Source of the DNA: an uncultured Mitsuokella sp.
Lineage (GTDB): Bacteria; Bacillota; Negativicutes; Selenomonadales; Selenomonadaceae
Assembly (NCBI GenBank): GCA_945873115.1
Contig: CAMCBT010000001.1
Location: forward strand, 1-64,000
Direction: 5' to 3'
Length of the DNA: 64,000 nucleotides
This document shows, in pieces, positions 17,898 through 27,200 of this stretch. The notes beneath the pieces were generated by a model, which was not told where the DNA came from, made no database searches, and worked only from the letters and a program-made list of their open reading frames with translations. Position numbers and translations under genes: made by a program. The number at the start of each line of letters is the position of its first letter. The stretch's first letter is position 1.

Positions 17898-18950
17898 ATG
17901 GCAGAAAAAATGACCTACAAGGACTCCGGCGTCGACATCGATGCGGGAAATCGCTCGGTGGAGCTCATCAAGGAGAGTGTCAAGGCCACGTATCGCCCAG
18001 AGGTGCTGGGAGACCTGGGCGGCTTCGGCGGCCTCTTTGCGCTGAATGCCGGGAAGTACAAGGAGCCTGTCCTCGTGTCCGGCACGGACGGGGTGGGGAC
18101 GAAGCTGAAGCTGGCCTTCCTGCTGAACCGCCACGATACCATCGGCCAGGATGCCGTCGCCATGTGCGTCAACGACATCCTGGTGCAGGGGGCGGAGCCT
18201 CTCTTTTTCCTGGATTATCTCGCCGTGGGATCCCTTGACCCGGAGCAGGTGGCAGCTGTGGTGAAGGGCGTGGCAAATGCCTGCAAGGAATCGGGCTGTG
18301 CCCTCATCGGCGGCGAGACGGCGGAGATGGCAGGCTTCTACCCGAAGGGCGAGTACGATATCGCGGGCTTCTCCGTGGGGGTCGTGGAGAAGTCGAGGCT
18401 CATCACCAGCGAGCGGGTCAAGGAAGGGGACGTGCTCCTCGGCCTCCCCTCCTCAGGCGTCCATTCCAATGGCTATTCCCTCGTGCGGAAAATCTGCTTT
18501 GAGCGCAAGGGCTTCAAGGGGGATGAATACATCGAATCTCTGGGAAAGACCATCGGGGAGGAGCTCCTGATTCCGACTCGCCTCTATCCGAAGACCTGTC
18601 TGCCCCTCATCGAGAAGCACGATATCCACGGCATGGTGCATATTACAGGTGGCGGTTTCTACGAGAATATCCCTCGGGCCCTTCCCAAGGAGCTTGCTGT
18701 CGAAATCGACGGGGCAGCCTGGAAACTGCCGGAAATCTTCCGACTCCTCCAGGAATGGGGCAATGTGGATTGGAAGGAAATGTATCGCACCTTCAACATG
18801 GGCATCGGCATGGTGCTCATCGTATCGAAGAAGGAGGCAAAGGCCATCCAGTCGGAGCTTGCCGCGAAGGGTGAGGCTTGCTATGAAATCGGCCGCGTCC
18901 TGCGGGGCGCTCACGATGTCACGATAAAAGGTGGCGTTTTTCATGGCTGA
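17898..18950 (+). CDS. purM: phosphoribosylformylglycinamidine cyclo-ligase PurM (AIR synthetase)
   Basis: This 350-residue ATP-dependent enzyme closes FGAM to AIR. It begins MTYKDSGVDIDAGNRSVELI and has GTDGVGTKLKLAF, the metal/ATP loop, LIGGETAEMAGFY and GLPSSGVHSNGYSLVR. The frame extends ten codons upstream to 17868, but the ATG at 17898 with AAGGAAAGG ahead matches the family N-terminus. Its end overlaps purN by eight bases. Confidence 0.96.
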   Translation: MAEKMTYKDSGVDIDAGNRSVELIKESVKATYRPEVLGDLGGFGGLFALNAGKYKEPVLVSGTDGVGTKLKLAFLLNRHDTIGQDAVAMCVNDILVQGAEPLFFLDYLAVGSLDPEQVAAVVKGVANACKESGCALIGGETAEMAGFYPKGEYDIAGFSVGVVEKSRLITSERVKEGDVLLGLPSSGVHSNGYSLVRKICFERKGFKGDEYIESLGKTIGEELLIPTRLYPKTCLPLIEKHDIHGMVHITGGGFYENIPRALPKELAVEIDGAAWKLPEIFRLLQEWGNVDWKEMYRTFNMGIGMVLIVSKKEAKAIQSELAAKGEACYEIGRVLRGAHDVTIKGGVFHG

Positions 18951-19551
18951 GGTACTGGGAGTCCTGTGCTCGGGACGGGGAACGGATCTGCAGGCCATCC
19001 TCGACGCCATCGATCGGGGTGAGGTGGATGCCAAAGTCGCCGTCGTTATCGCTGACAAGCCGGAGGCCTTCGCCCTTGAGCGGTCAAAAAAGGCGGGCAT
19101 TGCCGCCGTCCTCGTGGATCGGAAAAAGTACGAGGGCCGGGAGTCCTTTGAAGAGGCACTTATCGAGGCTTTGGAGAAGGCCGGAGTGACGCTCGTGGTG
19201 CTGGCAGGCTTCATGCGGATTCTGACTCCTCTGTTCGTCCGCCACTTTGCGGGCCGCATCATGAATATCCATCCGGCACTTCTTCCTAGCTTTCCAGGGG
19301 CCCATGCCCATCGGGATGCCCTGGCCCATGGGGTCAAGGTGTCGGGCTGTACCGTCCATTTTGTGGATGAGGGGACGGATAGCGGCCCCATCATCCTCCA
19401 GGCGGCGGTGCCTGTCCTCGATGGGGACACGGAGGAGACTCTTTCCGCCCGGGTGCTGGAGGAAGAGCACCGCATCTATCCCAAGGCTATCCAGCTCTAC
19501 TGCGCCGGGAAGCTCAAGGTCACGGGGCGCATCGTTTCCATTGTGGAATAA
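18943..19551 (+). CDS. purN: phosphoribosylglycinamide formyltransferase PurN
   Basis: This 202-residue enzyme transfers a formyl group from 10-formyltetrahydrofolate to GAR. Motifs include VLCSGRGTDLQAILDAI (families usually show GSN where this has GTD) and the active-site Asn-His-Asp set: NIHPALLPSFPGAHAHRDA and VHFVDEGTDSGPII. AAAGGTGG at 18927-18934 supports the ATG at 18943; a GTG at 18931 is an alternative. It overlaps the end of purM, indicating coupled translation. Confidence 0.94.
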   Translation: MAEVLGVLCSGRGTDLQAILDAIDRGEVDAKVAVVIADKPEAFALERSKKAGIAAVLVDRKKYEGRESFEEALIEALEKAGVTLVVLAGFMRILTPLFVRHFAGRIMNIHPALLPSFPGAHAHRDALAHGVKVSGCTVHFVDEGTDSGPIILQAAVPVLDGDTEETLSARVLEEEHRIYPKAIQLYCAGKLKVTGRIVSIVE

Positions 19552-19594
19552 GAATTTGCGGCAGAATGAAATCGTGCAAAGATAAGGAGTCATT

Positions 19595-20188
19595 ATGAAA
19601 ATCAAGCGTGCACTCATCAGCGTGTCCAATAAGGAAGGCGTCGTGGAGTTTGCAAGAAGGCTGCATGCGTGCGGTGTGGAAATCGTCTCCACCGGCGGAA
19701 CAATGAAGGCCATCAAGGAGGCGGGCATTCCCGTCATCTACGTGAGTGATGTGACGGGCTTCCCGGAAATCATGGATGGCCGGGTTAAGACCCTAAACCC
19801 GAAGATTCATGGGGGCATCCTCGCTGTGCGAGACAATCCGGAGCATGTGAAGGCCATGGAGGAGCACGGTATCACGGGCATTGACCTGGTGGCGGTCAAT
19901 CTCTATCCCTTCAAGGAGACCATTGCAAAGCCGAATGTCACCCTCGCAGAGGCCATTGAAAACATCGATATCGGCGGCCCTGCCATGGTGCGGGCGGCAG
20001 CGAAGAATTTCAAGTTCGTCACCATCGTGACGAATCCGAAGCGCTACGAGGAAATCGCAGAGCAAATTGAAAAGAGGAGGGAGGTAGCGGACCGCACCCG
20101 TATGGAGCTGGCCCAGGAGGCCTTTGCTCATACCTCGGCCTATGACTCCATGATTCAGGAGTATCTTTCTGAGCAGTTGAAGAAGTGA
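19595..20188 (+). CDS. purH: IMP cyclohydrolase (PurH N-terminal domain only)
   Basis: The 197-residue product corresponds to the MGS-like IMP cyclohydrolase half of PurH, which closes FAICAR to IMP. Motifs include [59 protein letters not shown] and [16 protein letters not shown]. It stops after [20 protein letters not shown], exactly where canonical PurH of roughly 510 residues continues into the AICAR transformylase domain. purD starts ten bases later, so there is no remnant of the second domain. The transformylase step must be encoded elsewhere as a separate protein. I see no frameshift, so a natural single-domain form is the best reading. Confidence 0.93.
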   Translation: MKIKRALISVSNKEGVVEFARRLHACGVEIVSTGGTMKAIKEAGIPVIYVSDVTGFPEIMDGRVKTLNPKIHGGILAVRDNPEHVKAMEEHGITGIDLVAVNLYPFKETIAKPNVTLAEAIENIDIGGPAMVRAAAKNFKFVTIVTNPKRYEEIAEQIEKRREVADRTRMELAQEAFAHTSAYDSMIQEYLSEQLKK

Positions 20189-20197
20189 GGCGCACGT

Positions 20198-21472
20198 ATG
20201 AATATCCTGATAATCGGATCGGGCGGACGGGAGCACGCCCTTGCTTGGAAGCTCGCCCAGTCGCCAAAGGCGGACAAGCTCTATGCGGTGCCGGGCAATC
20301 CTGGCATGGCGGAGGTCGCCACCTGCGTTCCTGACGTTTCCATCACAGATAACGACGCCCTTGTCGCCTTTTCAAAATCCCATGATGTGGATCTCGTCGT
20401 CGTGGGGCCGGAGGTACCGCTCACGGGCGGTGTCGTCGATGCCATGACGGAGGCAGGCATCAAAGCCTTTGGCCCGACGAAGCTTGCGGCAGAGGTGGAG
20501 GGCTCCAAGTCCTTTTCCAAGCACGTCATGGAAAAATATGGTATTCCCACGGCTGCCTACGCTGTCTTTACCGATGCGGACAAGGCTCGGGCCTATGTGG
20601 AGGAGCAGGGGGCACCCATCGTCATCAAGGCGGATGGCCTTGCCGCAGGCAAAGGGGTCATCGTCGCGGAGACGAAGGAGCAGGCACTCGAGGCTGTCGA
20701 TGCAATCTTGAAGGATGAAGCCTTCGGCGTGGCGGGCAGCAGTGTCGTCATCGAGGAATTCATGGAGGGGGAGGAGGCCAGCCTCCTGGCCTTTACGGAC
20801 GGGGAGACTGTCCGGCCCATGATCAGCGCCCAGGACCACAAGCGGGCCTACGATGGGGACAAGGGCCCTAATACCGGCGGCATGGGCACCTACGCACCTG
20901 CCCCTGTCATGACGAAGGATCTGGTGGATGAGGTGACGGAGCGCATTCTACGGACCATGGTGAAGGCTCTGAAGGCCGAGGGACGCACCTACAAGGGTTG
21001 CCTCTATGCCGGTCTCATGATTACGAAGGAGGGCCCGAAGGTGGTGGAGTTCAACGCCCGCTTCGGCGACCCGGAGACCCAGGTGGTCATTCCGCTTCTC
21101 CGGGGAGACCTGGTGGAAATCATGCTAGCCTGTGCGGAGGGCACCCTCGACAAGGTGGACTTCTCCTGGGAGAAGGGCGCAGCTGTCTGCGTCGTCCTGG
21201 CCTCGGGGGGATATCCCGGTGCCTACAAGAAGGGCGTGCCCATCGATGGCATCAAGAAGGCAGAGTCCCTTGGGACTCTCATCTTTCATGCCGGCACGGC
21301 AGAGAAGGACGGAAAGCTCGTCACGGCAGGGGGCCGCGTCCTGGGCGTTGTTGCCAAGGGCATGGATATCCGCTCGGCGGTGGACAGGGCCTACAAGGGG
21401 GTCGAAGCCATCTCCTTCGAGGGAGAATTTCATCGCAAGGACATCGCTCATCGGGCTCTGGAGCGCCTCTGA
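20198..21472 (+). CDS. purD: phosphoribosylamine-glycine ligase PurD
   Basis: This 424-residue ATP-grasp enzyme joins phosphoribosylamine and glycine to give GAR. It begins NILIIGSGGREHALAWKL and contains GPEVPLTGGVVDAM, the ATP-grasp core IVIKADGLAAGKGVIVA, DHKRAYDGDKGPNTGGMG and EFNARFGDPETQVV. It is last in the operon; purC, purB, purL, purQ, purS and purK are not in the window. A strong terminator follows at 21503. Confidence 0.96.
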   Translation: MNILIIGSGGREHALAWKLAQSPKADKLYAVPGNPGMAEVATCVPDVSITDNDALVAFSKSHDVDLVVVGPEVPLTGGVVDAMTEAGIKAFGPTKLAAEVEGSKSFSKHVMEKYGIPTAAYAVFTDADKARAYVEEQGAPIVIKADGLAAGKGVIVAETKEQALEAVDAILKDEAFGVAGSSVVIEEFMEGEEASLLAFTDGETVRPMISAQDHKRAYDGDKGPNTGGMGTYAPAPVMTKDLVDEVTERILRTMVKALKAEGRTYKGCLYAGLMITKEGPKVVEFNARFGDPETQVVIPLLRGDLVEIMLACAEGTLDKVDFSWEKGAAVCVVLASGGYPGAYKKGVPIDGIKKAESLGTLIFHAGTAEKDGKLVTAGGRVLGVVAKGMDIRSAVDRAYKGVEAISFEGEFHRKDIAHRALERL

Positions 21473-21502
21473 TATGCAGGGCATAATCCGATTTGATTAT
21501 GG

Positions 21503-21535
21503 AATACGGTTGCATTTTGCAGCCGTATTTTTTTT
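21503..21535 (+). terminator. intrinsic terminator of the purine operon
   Basis: AATACGGTTGCA (21503-21514) pairs with TGCAGCCGTATT (21518-21529), one G-U, followed by a run of T residues to 21535. Confidence 0.9.
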
Positions 21536-21549
21536 GCCATCTGCCTGGC

Positions 21550-21568
21550 AAATGAAAATTATTCATTT
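21550..21568 (+). promoter_or_regulatory. putative Fur box upstream of feoAB
   Basis: AAATGAA-AATTA-TTCATTT is a perfect 7-bp inverted repeat and fits the Fur 7-1-7 pattern partly (TGAAAAT-T-ATT). It lies 28 bases before the -35. A second partial site, reading TGAGAATGATATC on the minus strand, is at about 21640-21652 between promoter and gene. Iron-transport context supports Fur control. Confidence 0.5.
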
Positions 21569-21595
21569 TATCACAATAGATGCGACTGATTATAC

Positions 21596-21624
21596 TTGAC
21601 AAACATAGTGAGATAGATTACCAT
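21596..21624 (+). promoter_or_regulatory. putative promoter of feoAB
   Basis: TTGACA (21596-21601) is consensus. The best -10 at 17 bases is TACCAT (21619-21624); CATAAT at 21622-21627 is an alternative with a 20-base spacer. Confidence 0.5.
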
Positions 21625-21674
21625 AATCTTGGGTAAAAGATATCATTCTCATAAGCAAGTAGGAGGCGTTCACG

Positions 21675-21899
21675 TTGACACTCAAAGAGGCCAAGACTGG
21701 CATGTCTCTCAAGGTTCTGAAGATTGGTGATACGGATCTGAAGGAGCGCTTGATGACCATGGGGCTTATCCCGGGGACGAAGATTACGGTTCTTCGCTCC
21801 GCGCCGCTGGGCGACCCGATTGCAATCGGCATTCGTTCCTATAACCTCGCCCTGCGCCGTCAGGATGCAGAGCACATCGAGGTTCAGCAGGTCGGCTAA
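21675..21899 (+). CDS. feoA: ferrous iron transport protein FeoA
   Basis: This 74-residue SH3-like cytosolic protein associates with FeoB and is needed for Fe(II) uptake. The sequence LKVLKIGDTDLKERLMTMGLIPGT then VLRSAPLGDPIAIGIRSYNLALR is typical. The start is a TTG at 21675, eight bases after AGGAGG (21661-21666). feoB begins 20 bases after its stop. Confidence 0.93.
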   Translation: MTLKEAKTGMSLKVLKIGDTDLKERLMTMGLIPGTKITVLRSAPLGDPIAIGIRSYNLALRRQDAEHIEVQQVG

Positions 21900-21919
21900 A
21901 GGAAGGAGATTTTGCTAGA

Positions 21920-23818
21920 ATGGCAACTTTAGCAGTCGCACTTACCGGCAATCCGAATACCGGCAAGTCGACCATTTTTAATGAGCTTACCGGTGCACGC
22001 CAGAAGATTGGCAACTGGCCGGGCGTCACCGTCGACAAGAAGGTGGGCTACACCCGCTACAAGGACCGGGCTATCTCCATCGTGGATTTGCCGGGCACCT
22101 ACAGCGTCAATGCCCGCAGCCCGGAAGAGAAAATCGTCATCGATTATCTCATGAACAACAAGCTGGATCTTGTCATGGACGTGGTGGACAGCTCGAACAT
22201 CGAGCGCAACCTCTTCCTGACGGTCCAGCTCCTGGAGCAGGGCATACCCCTTCTCATCGACCTCAACATGCAGGACGATGCAGAGCGACGGGGCATCCGC
22301 ATCGATACCAAGAAGCTGGAAGAGGTCGTCGGCATGCCCGTCGTGGAAACGGTGGGCCGCAGCAGCAAGAGCCGCAAGAAGCTTCTCGATGTCTTCACCA
22401 GCACGGTCATGGCCCACTACGAGGTGAGCCCGACGGTGCAGGCCCATATCGATAAGATTGAGGCCATCAAGAGCAGCTCCAAGACAGAAGAGGAGAAGCA
22501 GGAAGAAATCATCGAGGCTCGCTACGCCCTCATCGACACCATCATGGCGGCCGCCGTCAATACGGCGAACATGAGCCAGTCCACATCGGAAAAGGTTGAC
22601 AGGTATCTGGCCAATGGCGTTCTTGCCCTCCCAATTTTCCTCGCGATTCTCTACCTTGTCTTCCAAATTACCTTTACCTGGATCGGCCAGCCCATTGCGG
22701 ACTTCCTCGACGAGGCCATCAATACAGACTTCGTGGAATTCATGACGGATACCCTCACAGCGGCGGGCGTCGCCGACTGGATGGTTTCTCTCGTCTGCGA
22801 TGGCATCATCGCCGGCGTCGGCGCAGTTCTGACCTTCGTGCCCCTCATCTTCGTCCTGTTCTTCTGCCTGTCCTTCTTGGATGGCACGGGCTACATGGCG
22901 CGCATCGCCTTCATCATGGATCCGATTATGCGCCGTTGCGGCCTGACGGGCAAGGGCATCATGCCCCTCATGATGGGCTTCGGCTGCGGTGTGCCGGCTA
23001 TCATGGGTGCTCGCGCTCTTGACTCGGAAAAGGATCGCATGATTTCCATCCTTGTCACGCCCTTTTTGACCTGCGGCGCGAAGCTTCCCATCATGGCGCT
23101 CTTCGCGGCCATGTTCTTCCCGGATGACGCAGCCAACGTGGTCTTTGCCATGTATATCCTCGGCATGGTCATGGCAATCGTTGTGGCAAAGGGGCTGGGC
23201 TCCACCGTCTTCAAGACCCAGGGCTCCACGTTCCTTCTGGAGCTCCCGCCGTACCGCATGCCGGACATGAAGTCGGTGCTCCTGGAGACCTGGGACAAGG
23301 GCAAGGGCTACCTCATCAAGGCTGGTACGATTATCTTCGCCGCCTCCGTCCTGCTCTGGATTCTTTCGAACTACAACTTCTCCGGCCCCTGCGAGATTGA
23401 AGATAGCTTCATCGCCTCCATCGGCAGTGCCATGTCGACAATCTTCACGTTCCAGGGCTTCGATACCTGGGAGGCTGGTGCAGCCGTCATTTCCGGTATT
23501 CTCGCCAAGGAGACGGTGGTGGCAACCATCGGCGTCCTCTACGGGGCAGCCGATGTCTCCACGGAAGCTACGGATGCTGCGGATACGGCTCAGACCCTTC
23601 TTCAGACGGGCATGGCCGGTGCCTTCACGAGTCTTTCCGCCATCGCCTTCATGGTCTTCTCCCAGCTCTACACGCCCTGCGTCACGGCGCTCGGCACCAT
23701 CAAAAAGGAAGCTGGCGGCTGGAAGTGGGTGGCCTTCTCGGCGGTTTACATGTTCGTCATTGCCTGGTTCGTCTCCCTGCTTGTCTATCAGATCGGCAGG
23801 CTGCTGGGTTTCGCGTAA
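21920..23818 (+). CDS. feoB: ferrous iron transporter FeoB
   Basis: This 632-residue inner-membrane Fe(II) transporter has an N-terminal G protein domain. G motifs are GNPNTGKST (residues 10-18), WPGVTVDKK, DLPGTYS and the NxxD motif in DLNMQDDAERRG. The membrane part has two Gate-like repeats with LSFLDGTGYMARIAFIMDPIMRRCGLTGK and the conserved GFGCGVPAIMGARAL cysteine motif, then LTCGAKLPIMALF. It is shorter than enterobacterial FeoB (about 770 residues), as in many Firmicutes, with a compact linker. It is co-transcribed with feoA and the small Cys-rich gene that follows. Confidence 0.95.
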   Translation: MATLAVALTGNPNTGKSTIFNELTGARQKIGNWPGVTVDKKVGYTRYKDRAISIVDLPGTYSVNARSPEEKIVIDYLMNNKLDLVMDVVDSSNIERNLFLTVQLLEQGIPLLIDLNMQDDAERRGIRIDTKKLEEVVGMPVVETVGRSSKSRKKLLDVFTSTVMAHYEVSPTVQAHIDKIEAIKSSSKTEEEKQEEIIEARYALIDTIMAAAVNTANMSQSTSEKVDRYLANGVLALPIFLAILYLVFQITFTWIGQPIADFLDEAINTDFVEFMTDTLTAAGVADWMVSLVCDGIIAGVGAVLTFVPLIFVLFFCLSFLDGTGYMARIAFIMDPIMRRCGLTGKGIMPLMMGFGCGVPAIMGARALDSEKDRMISILVTPFLTCGAKLPIMALFAAMFFPDDAANVVFAMYILGMVMAIVVAKGLGSTVFKTQGSTFLLELPPYRMPDMKSVLLETWDKGKGYLIKAGTIIFAASVLLWILSNYNFSGPCEIEDSFIASIGSAMSTIFTFQGFDTWEAGAAVISGILAKETVVATIGVLYGAADVSTEATDAADTAQTLLQTGMAGAFTSLSAIAFMVFSQLYTPCVTALGTIKKEAGGWKWVAFSAVYMFVIAWFVSLLVYQIGRLLGFA

Positions 23819-23856
23819 ACGCCGAAACGTAAATTTTCCCAAAAGGAGGGAGCAAT

Positions 23857-24018
23857 ATGCCGACATTCATCTGTGGAGCAGTCATTGCTGTAGGTCTTTA
23901 CTATGCACTTCGCCACGTCATCCGTAATTTCCGGATGGGGCGGGAGGATTGCTGCGGAGGCTCCTGCTCCTCCTGCAGCGGCGCATGTCATGGCTGTCAT
24001 GCAGCTCCTGCAAAATAA
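23857..24018 (+). CDS. FeoB-associated Cys-rich membrane protein
   Basis: This 53-residue protein has one N-terminal transmembrane helix (FICGAVIAVGLYYALRHVI) and a Cys-rich tail (CCGGSCSSCSGACHGCH). This is the architecture of the small FeoB-associated Cys-rich family that often follows feoB in Firmicutes in place of FeoC. The cysteines may bind iron or a cluster; this is not shown. AAAAGGAGGG at 23841-23850 gives a clear ribosome site for the ATG. Confidence 0.85.
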   Translation: MPTFICGAVIAVGLYYALRHVIRNFRMGREDCCGGSCSSCSGACHGCHAAPAK

Positions 24019-24028
24019 GATAACGATT

Positions 24029-24062
24029 CAAGGGCCCTCGGGATTTTCCTCGAGGGCCCTTG
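24029..24062 (+). terminator. hairpin after the feo operon
   Basis: CAAGGGCCCTCG (24029-24040) and CGAGGGCCCTTG (24051-24062) form a perfect 12-bp GC-rich stem. The T-run is nearly absent, so termination may be inefficient or the hairpin may serve mainly to stabilise the 3' end. Confidence 0.6.
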
Positions 24063-24133
24063 CTGTAAAAGAGATCCGGTTTTCGGATGCGGCTGAGCAT
24101 TGCAAAATTATCAGGAGAGATTCTTTCTTTTTC

Positions 24134-24162
24134 TTGATTGGAGCGTAAAACTATGATAATAT
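24134..24162 (+). promoter_or_regulatory. possible promoter of the tpsA locus
   Basis: TTGATT (24134-24139) and TAATAT (24157-24162) have a 17-base spacer in a very AT-rich stretch (24150-24195) with several alternative -10 matches. The assignment is tentative. Confidence 0.35.
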
Positions 24163-24204
24163 AATATTGTTTATTATTATATATTATCTTATAGGAGTCT
24201 ATGT

Positions 24205-27200
24205 ATGAAAAAGACGGAACTTGCCAAAAGAATTACAAGCTGCCTGACACTCGGTGTATTCTCCACGCAGTCCCTCCTTGCTTTTGCTGCAGAAATCCTC
24301 CCAGACAACAATGCTCCTGTTGAGGAGCGTCCGCTGGTGATGGAAACGGCAAACGGGATTCCCCTTGTCCATATCACGGACCCGACAGCGGGCGGAGTCT
24401 CCGTCAACCATTACGAATTCTTCAATGTCCCGGAACGGGGAGCCATCCTCAACAACAGCTTTGATCTCGTCTCTACGCAGCTGGCGGGATACGTACAAGG
24501 CAATCCGAATCTTATAAGCGGCACAGCCCATGTCATTGTAAACGAGGTGACAAGCGCAAATCCCTCGGAACTCCGAGGCTTCCTGGAGGTCGCAGGAAAC
24601 AAAGCCGACATCGTCATAGCCAATCCCAACGGGATTTTGGCAGACGGTGCCGGTTTTTTGAATACCGCAAGAGTCATCCTTGCCACTGGGCGCACGGAGC
24701 TGGATGGATCAGGCAATCTGGCATCGTTGCGCGTAGATAGTGGAAATATCGTTGTAGCGGGCAAAGGCCTCAATGGCCTGGGCGCGGACTCTGCCGAGCT
24801 CTATGCGCGGGCCATCGAGGTCAATGCCGGCCTTTGGGCAAAGGATGCGAAGATCGTCACCGGGACGAATGTCATCGGTTACGGAGATGGTGTCATATCT
24901 CCCAGCGAAGAGAAGGGAGACGCTCCTGCCTATGCCTTGGACGTAGCTGAAATCGGCGGGATGTACGCGAACCGCATCACGCTCATTGGGACGGAAAAGG
25001 GAGTCGGTGTCAATCTCCAGGGGCAGATAACGAGCACCCAGGCGACCTCCCTTGATGTGAACGGAAACCTGAAGACCGCCGGAAATCTATACTCGGATGG
25101 GAATACCTCCCTTCAGGCCGAGACTGTAGAAAACAGCGGGAAGATCATCAGCAATGGAAATACAGAGATCCGGGCAGAGACGGTTGTCAATAAAGGTGGA
25201 GCGGTATACGGGAATGAGATTTCCATCCAGGCGGAGAAGCTCGTCAACGAAAAGAATGCTGCCCTGGAATCCCGTCTGGCCGAAGAGATGGCCGTGCTGA
25301 AAGAGAAGTCCGACACCCTGGAAGCGGCTCATAAGGAAGATGTGACGCGATTCACAAACGCAGGCGCGGAAGCGTCCTATCGACGGAATATCGAAGCGGC
25401 GGAACGGGCCTATGATGCCCAGCTGAAAATCGTAGAGGATATCAAGAAAGAGCTCGCAGCGCATCCAGCAAGCGCGATTGCCGCGAGACAAAAGCTTTCC
25501 GTAGATGCAGGCACAATCCGCAATTCGGGGGACTCGCTTCTGTACGCTGGAGAGGACATGGACTTGTCTGTCCGAAAGAAGCTGATAAACAATGGGGCGC
25601 AAATCGAGGCAAAGGGCAGTATCCGCATTGCTGCGCCCGTGACGCAGAATGAAAATGCCGCCTTTTCTGCGAAACGGGTCATCACGAAAATACAGGAAAA
25701 CCCGACAAAGCTGCGCATCGATGAGGGCGGCCATAGCGAGCAGGGACAGGCCTTTCCGGAGTGGGAATTTACCGAAAAGGACAGCGGCTACGGCGCAATC
25801 CACAGCGCAGCTCCTGGAGAGAAAATCAATCATTTTACAGTCGTTCGGAGCCATTCAATTCTCTCCGAGGAACAAGTGCAATCCTCCCTTCCCGGCAGTA
25901 TCCGGGCAGGCAGAGACATCCTTCTGGACGGAACTGTTGAAAACGAGGACAGCCGCGTCGTGGCAGGCGGAACCCTGCAGGCGACAGGACCCGTCCATAA
26001 CACGGCCACAATGCAGCAGGAGATGGCAGTCACCTTCGGGACGGTCCAGCCCAGCTATACGGAACGAAGAAACTGGCTCCACAAGGGAAAGGTGCGAAAG
26101 TATGGCGACAGCTCCTACATGACACCGGAAATCGCAAAGAGCAATCCGTCGCCCCTAGGCATCCAGCTTTATGCAGACAGCAAGGATGACCTCGCCAAAC
26201 AGGCGGATATTACAGCAAAGGAGCGGGAGCGCGTACAGAGTGCCCTTTCTCCCTTCGGGCTTGTTCCAATGGCCTCGGGCCAAGGAGAGCAGCCAGGACA
26301 GGTGGGGAGTTTTTCTATCAGCGCACTCTATCGTGTTCATCCAGAAGCTACGGCAAAGTACCTCGTCGAGACAGATCCCGCCTTCACCAGCAAAAGGAAA
26401 TTTCTTTCCTCCGACTACATGTATCGCCAGCTGAAGTGGGATATGGACAAAGTCCCCAGGCGGATAGGCGACGGCTTCTATGAGCAGCAGCTTTTGGCCG
26501 ACCAGATTCTCCGGCAGACAGGCAAGCGTCATCTCGAAGGCTATGAAGATGACGAAGAGGCGTACAAAGCTCTTATGGATGCGGGGGTGGCATACGCCAA
26601 AGAAGTGAACCTCGCTCCCGGCATCGCCCTCTCAAAGGAGCAGGCCACAGCACTCACCCGCGATATGATATGGCTGGAGGAACGGGAAGTCACTTTGAAT
26701 GGCAAGAGGGAACGGGGGATATATCCTGTCCTTTATAGCAGAAATGCAAAGGGCTTGCGTCTCTCAGAGGGAGGCAGCCTCATATCGGCGAAGAATCTTG
26801 TCCTTGAGACGAAGGAAGGCCTCACAAATGCAGGAACCCTCTACGGCGAAAGCATTCAGGCAGCAGCAGGAAATATTGAAAATACAGGTCAGATTCTTGG
26901 GCAAAACATCAATCTAAGCTCCGGGAAGGATATCCAGGTGCAGGGCTCCATCCTTGGAGATAAGAATGTCCTCTTGGAAGCAAAAGGGGATATCGCCGTC
27001 AAGAGCACCACGGAACGCCTTGCTCATCAGGATGTGCTCAATACTACAGCCGGGATTTCCGTCACGGGGGATGGAGGCCGCCTGGTGATGAACGCAGGGA
27101 AAAATCTGGGGCTGGCAGGTGCGACGCTCATGGCCTCCGGAGAAAAAGGCAAGATCCAGCTAGCTGCTGGACAGGATGCAATCCTATCGACGAAGAAGCT

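Noticed and set aside
21929-23866. Long 645-residue open frame on the minus strand across feoB
   Set aside because: It mirrors feoB codon positions, has His/Asp/Glu-rich low-complexity translation, no ribosome site and no family motif. It is a shadow of GC-rich coding DNA.
23903-24148. 81-residue frame after feoB
   Set aside because: It overlaps the Cys-rich FeoB-associated gene and the terminator hairpin in another frame. The 23857 gene has the strong ribosome site and family features.
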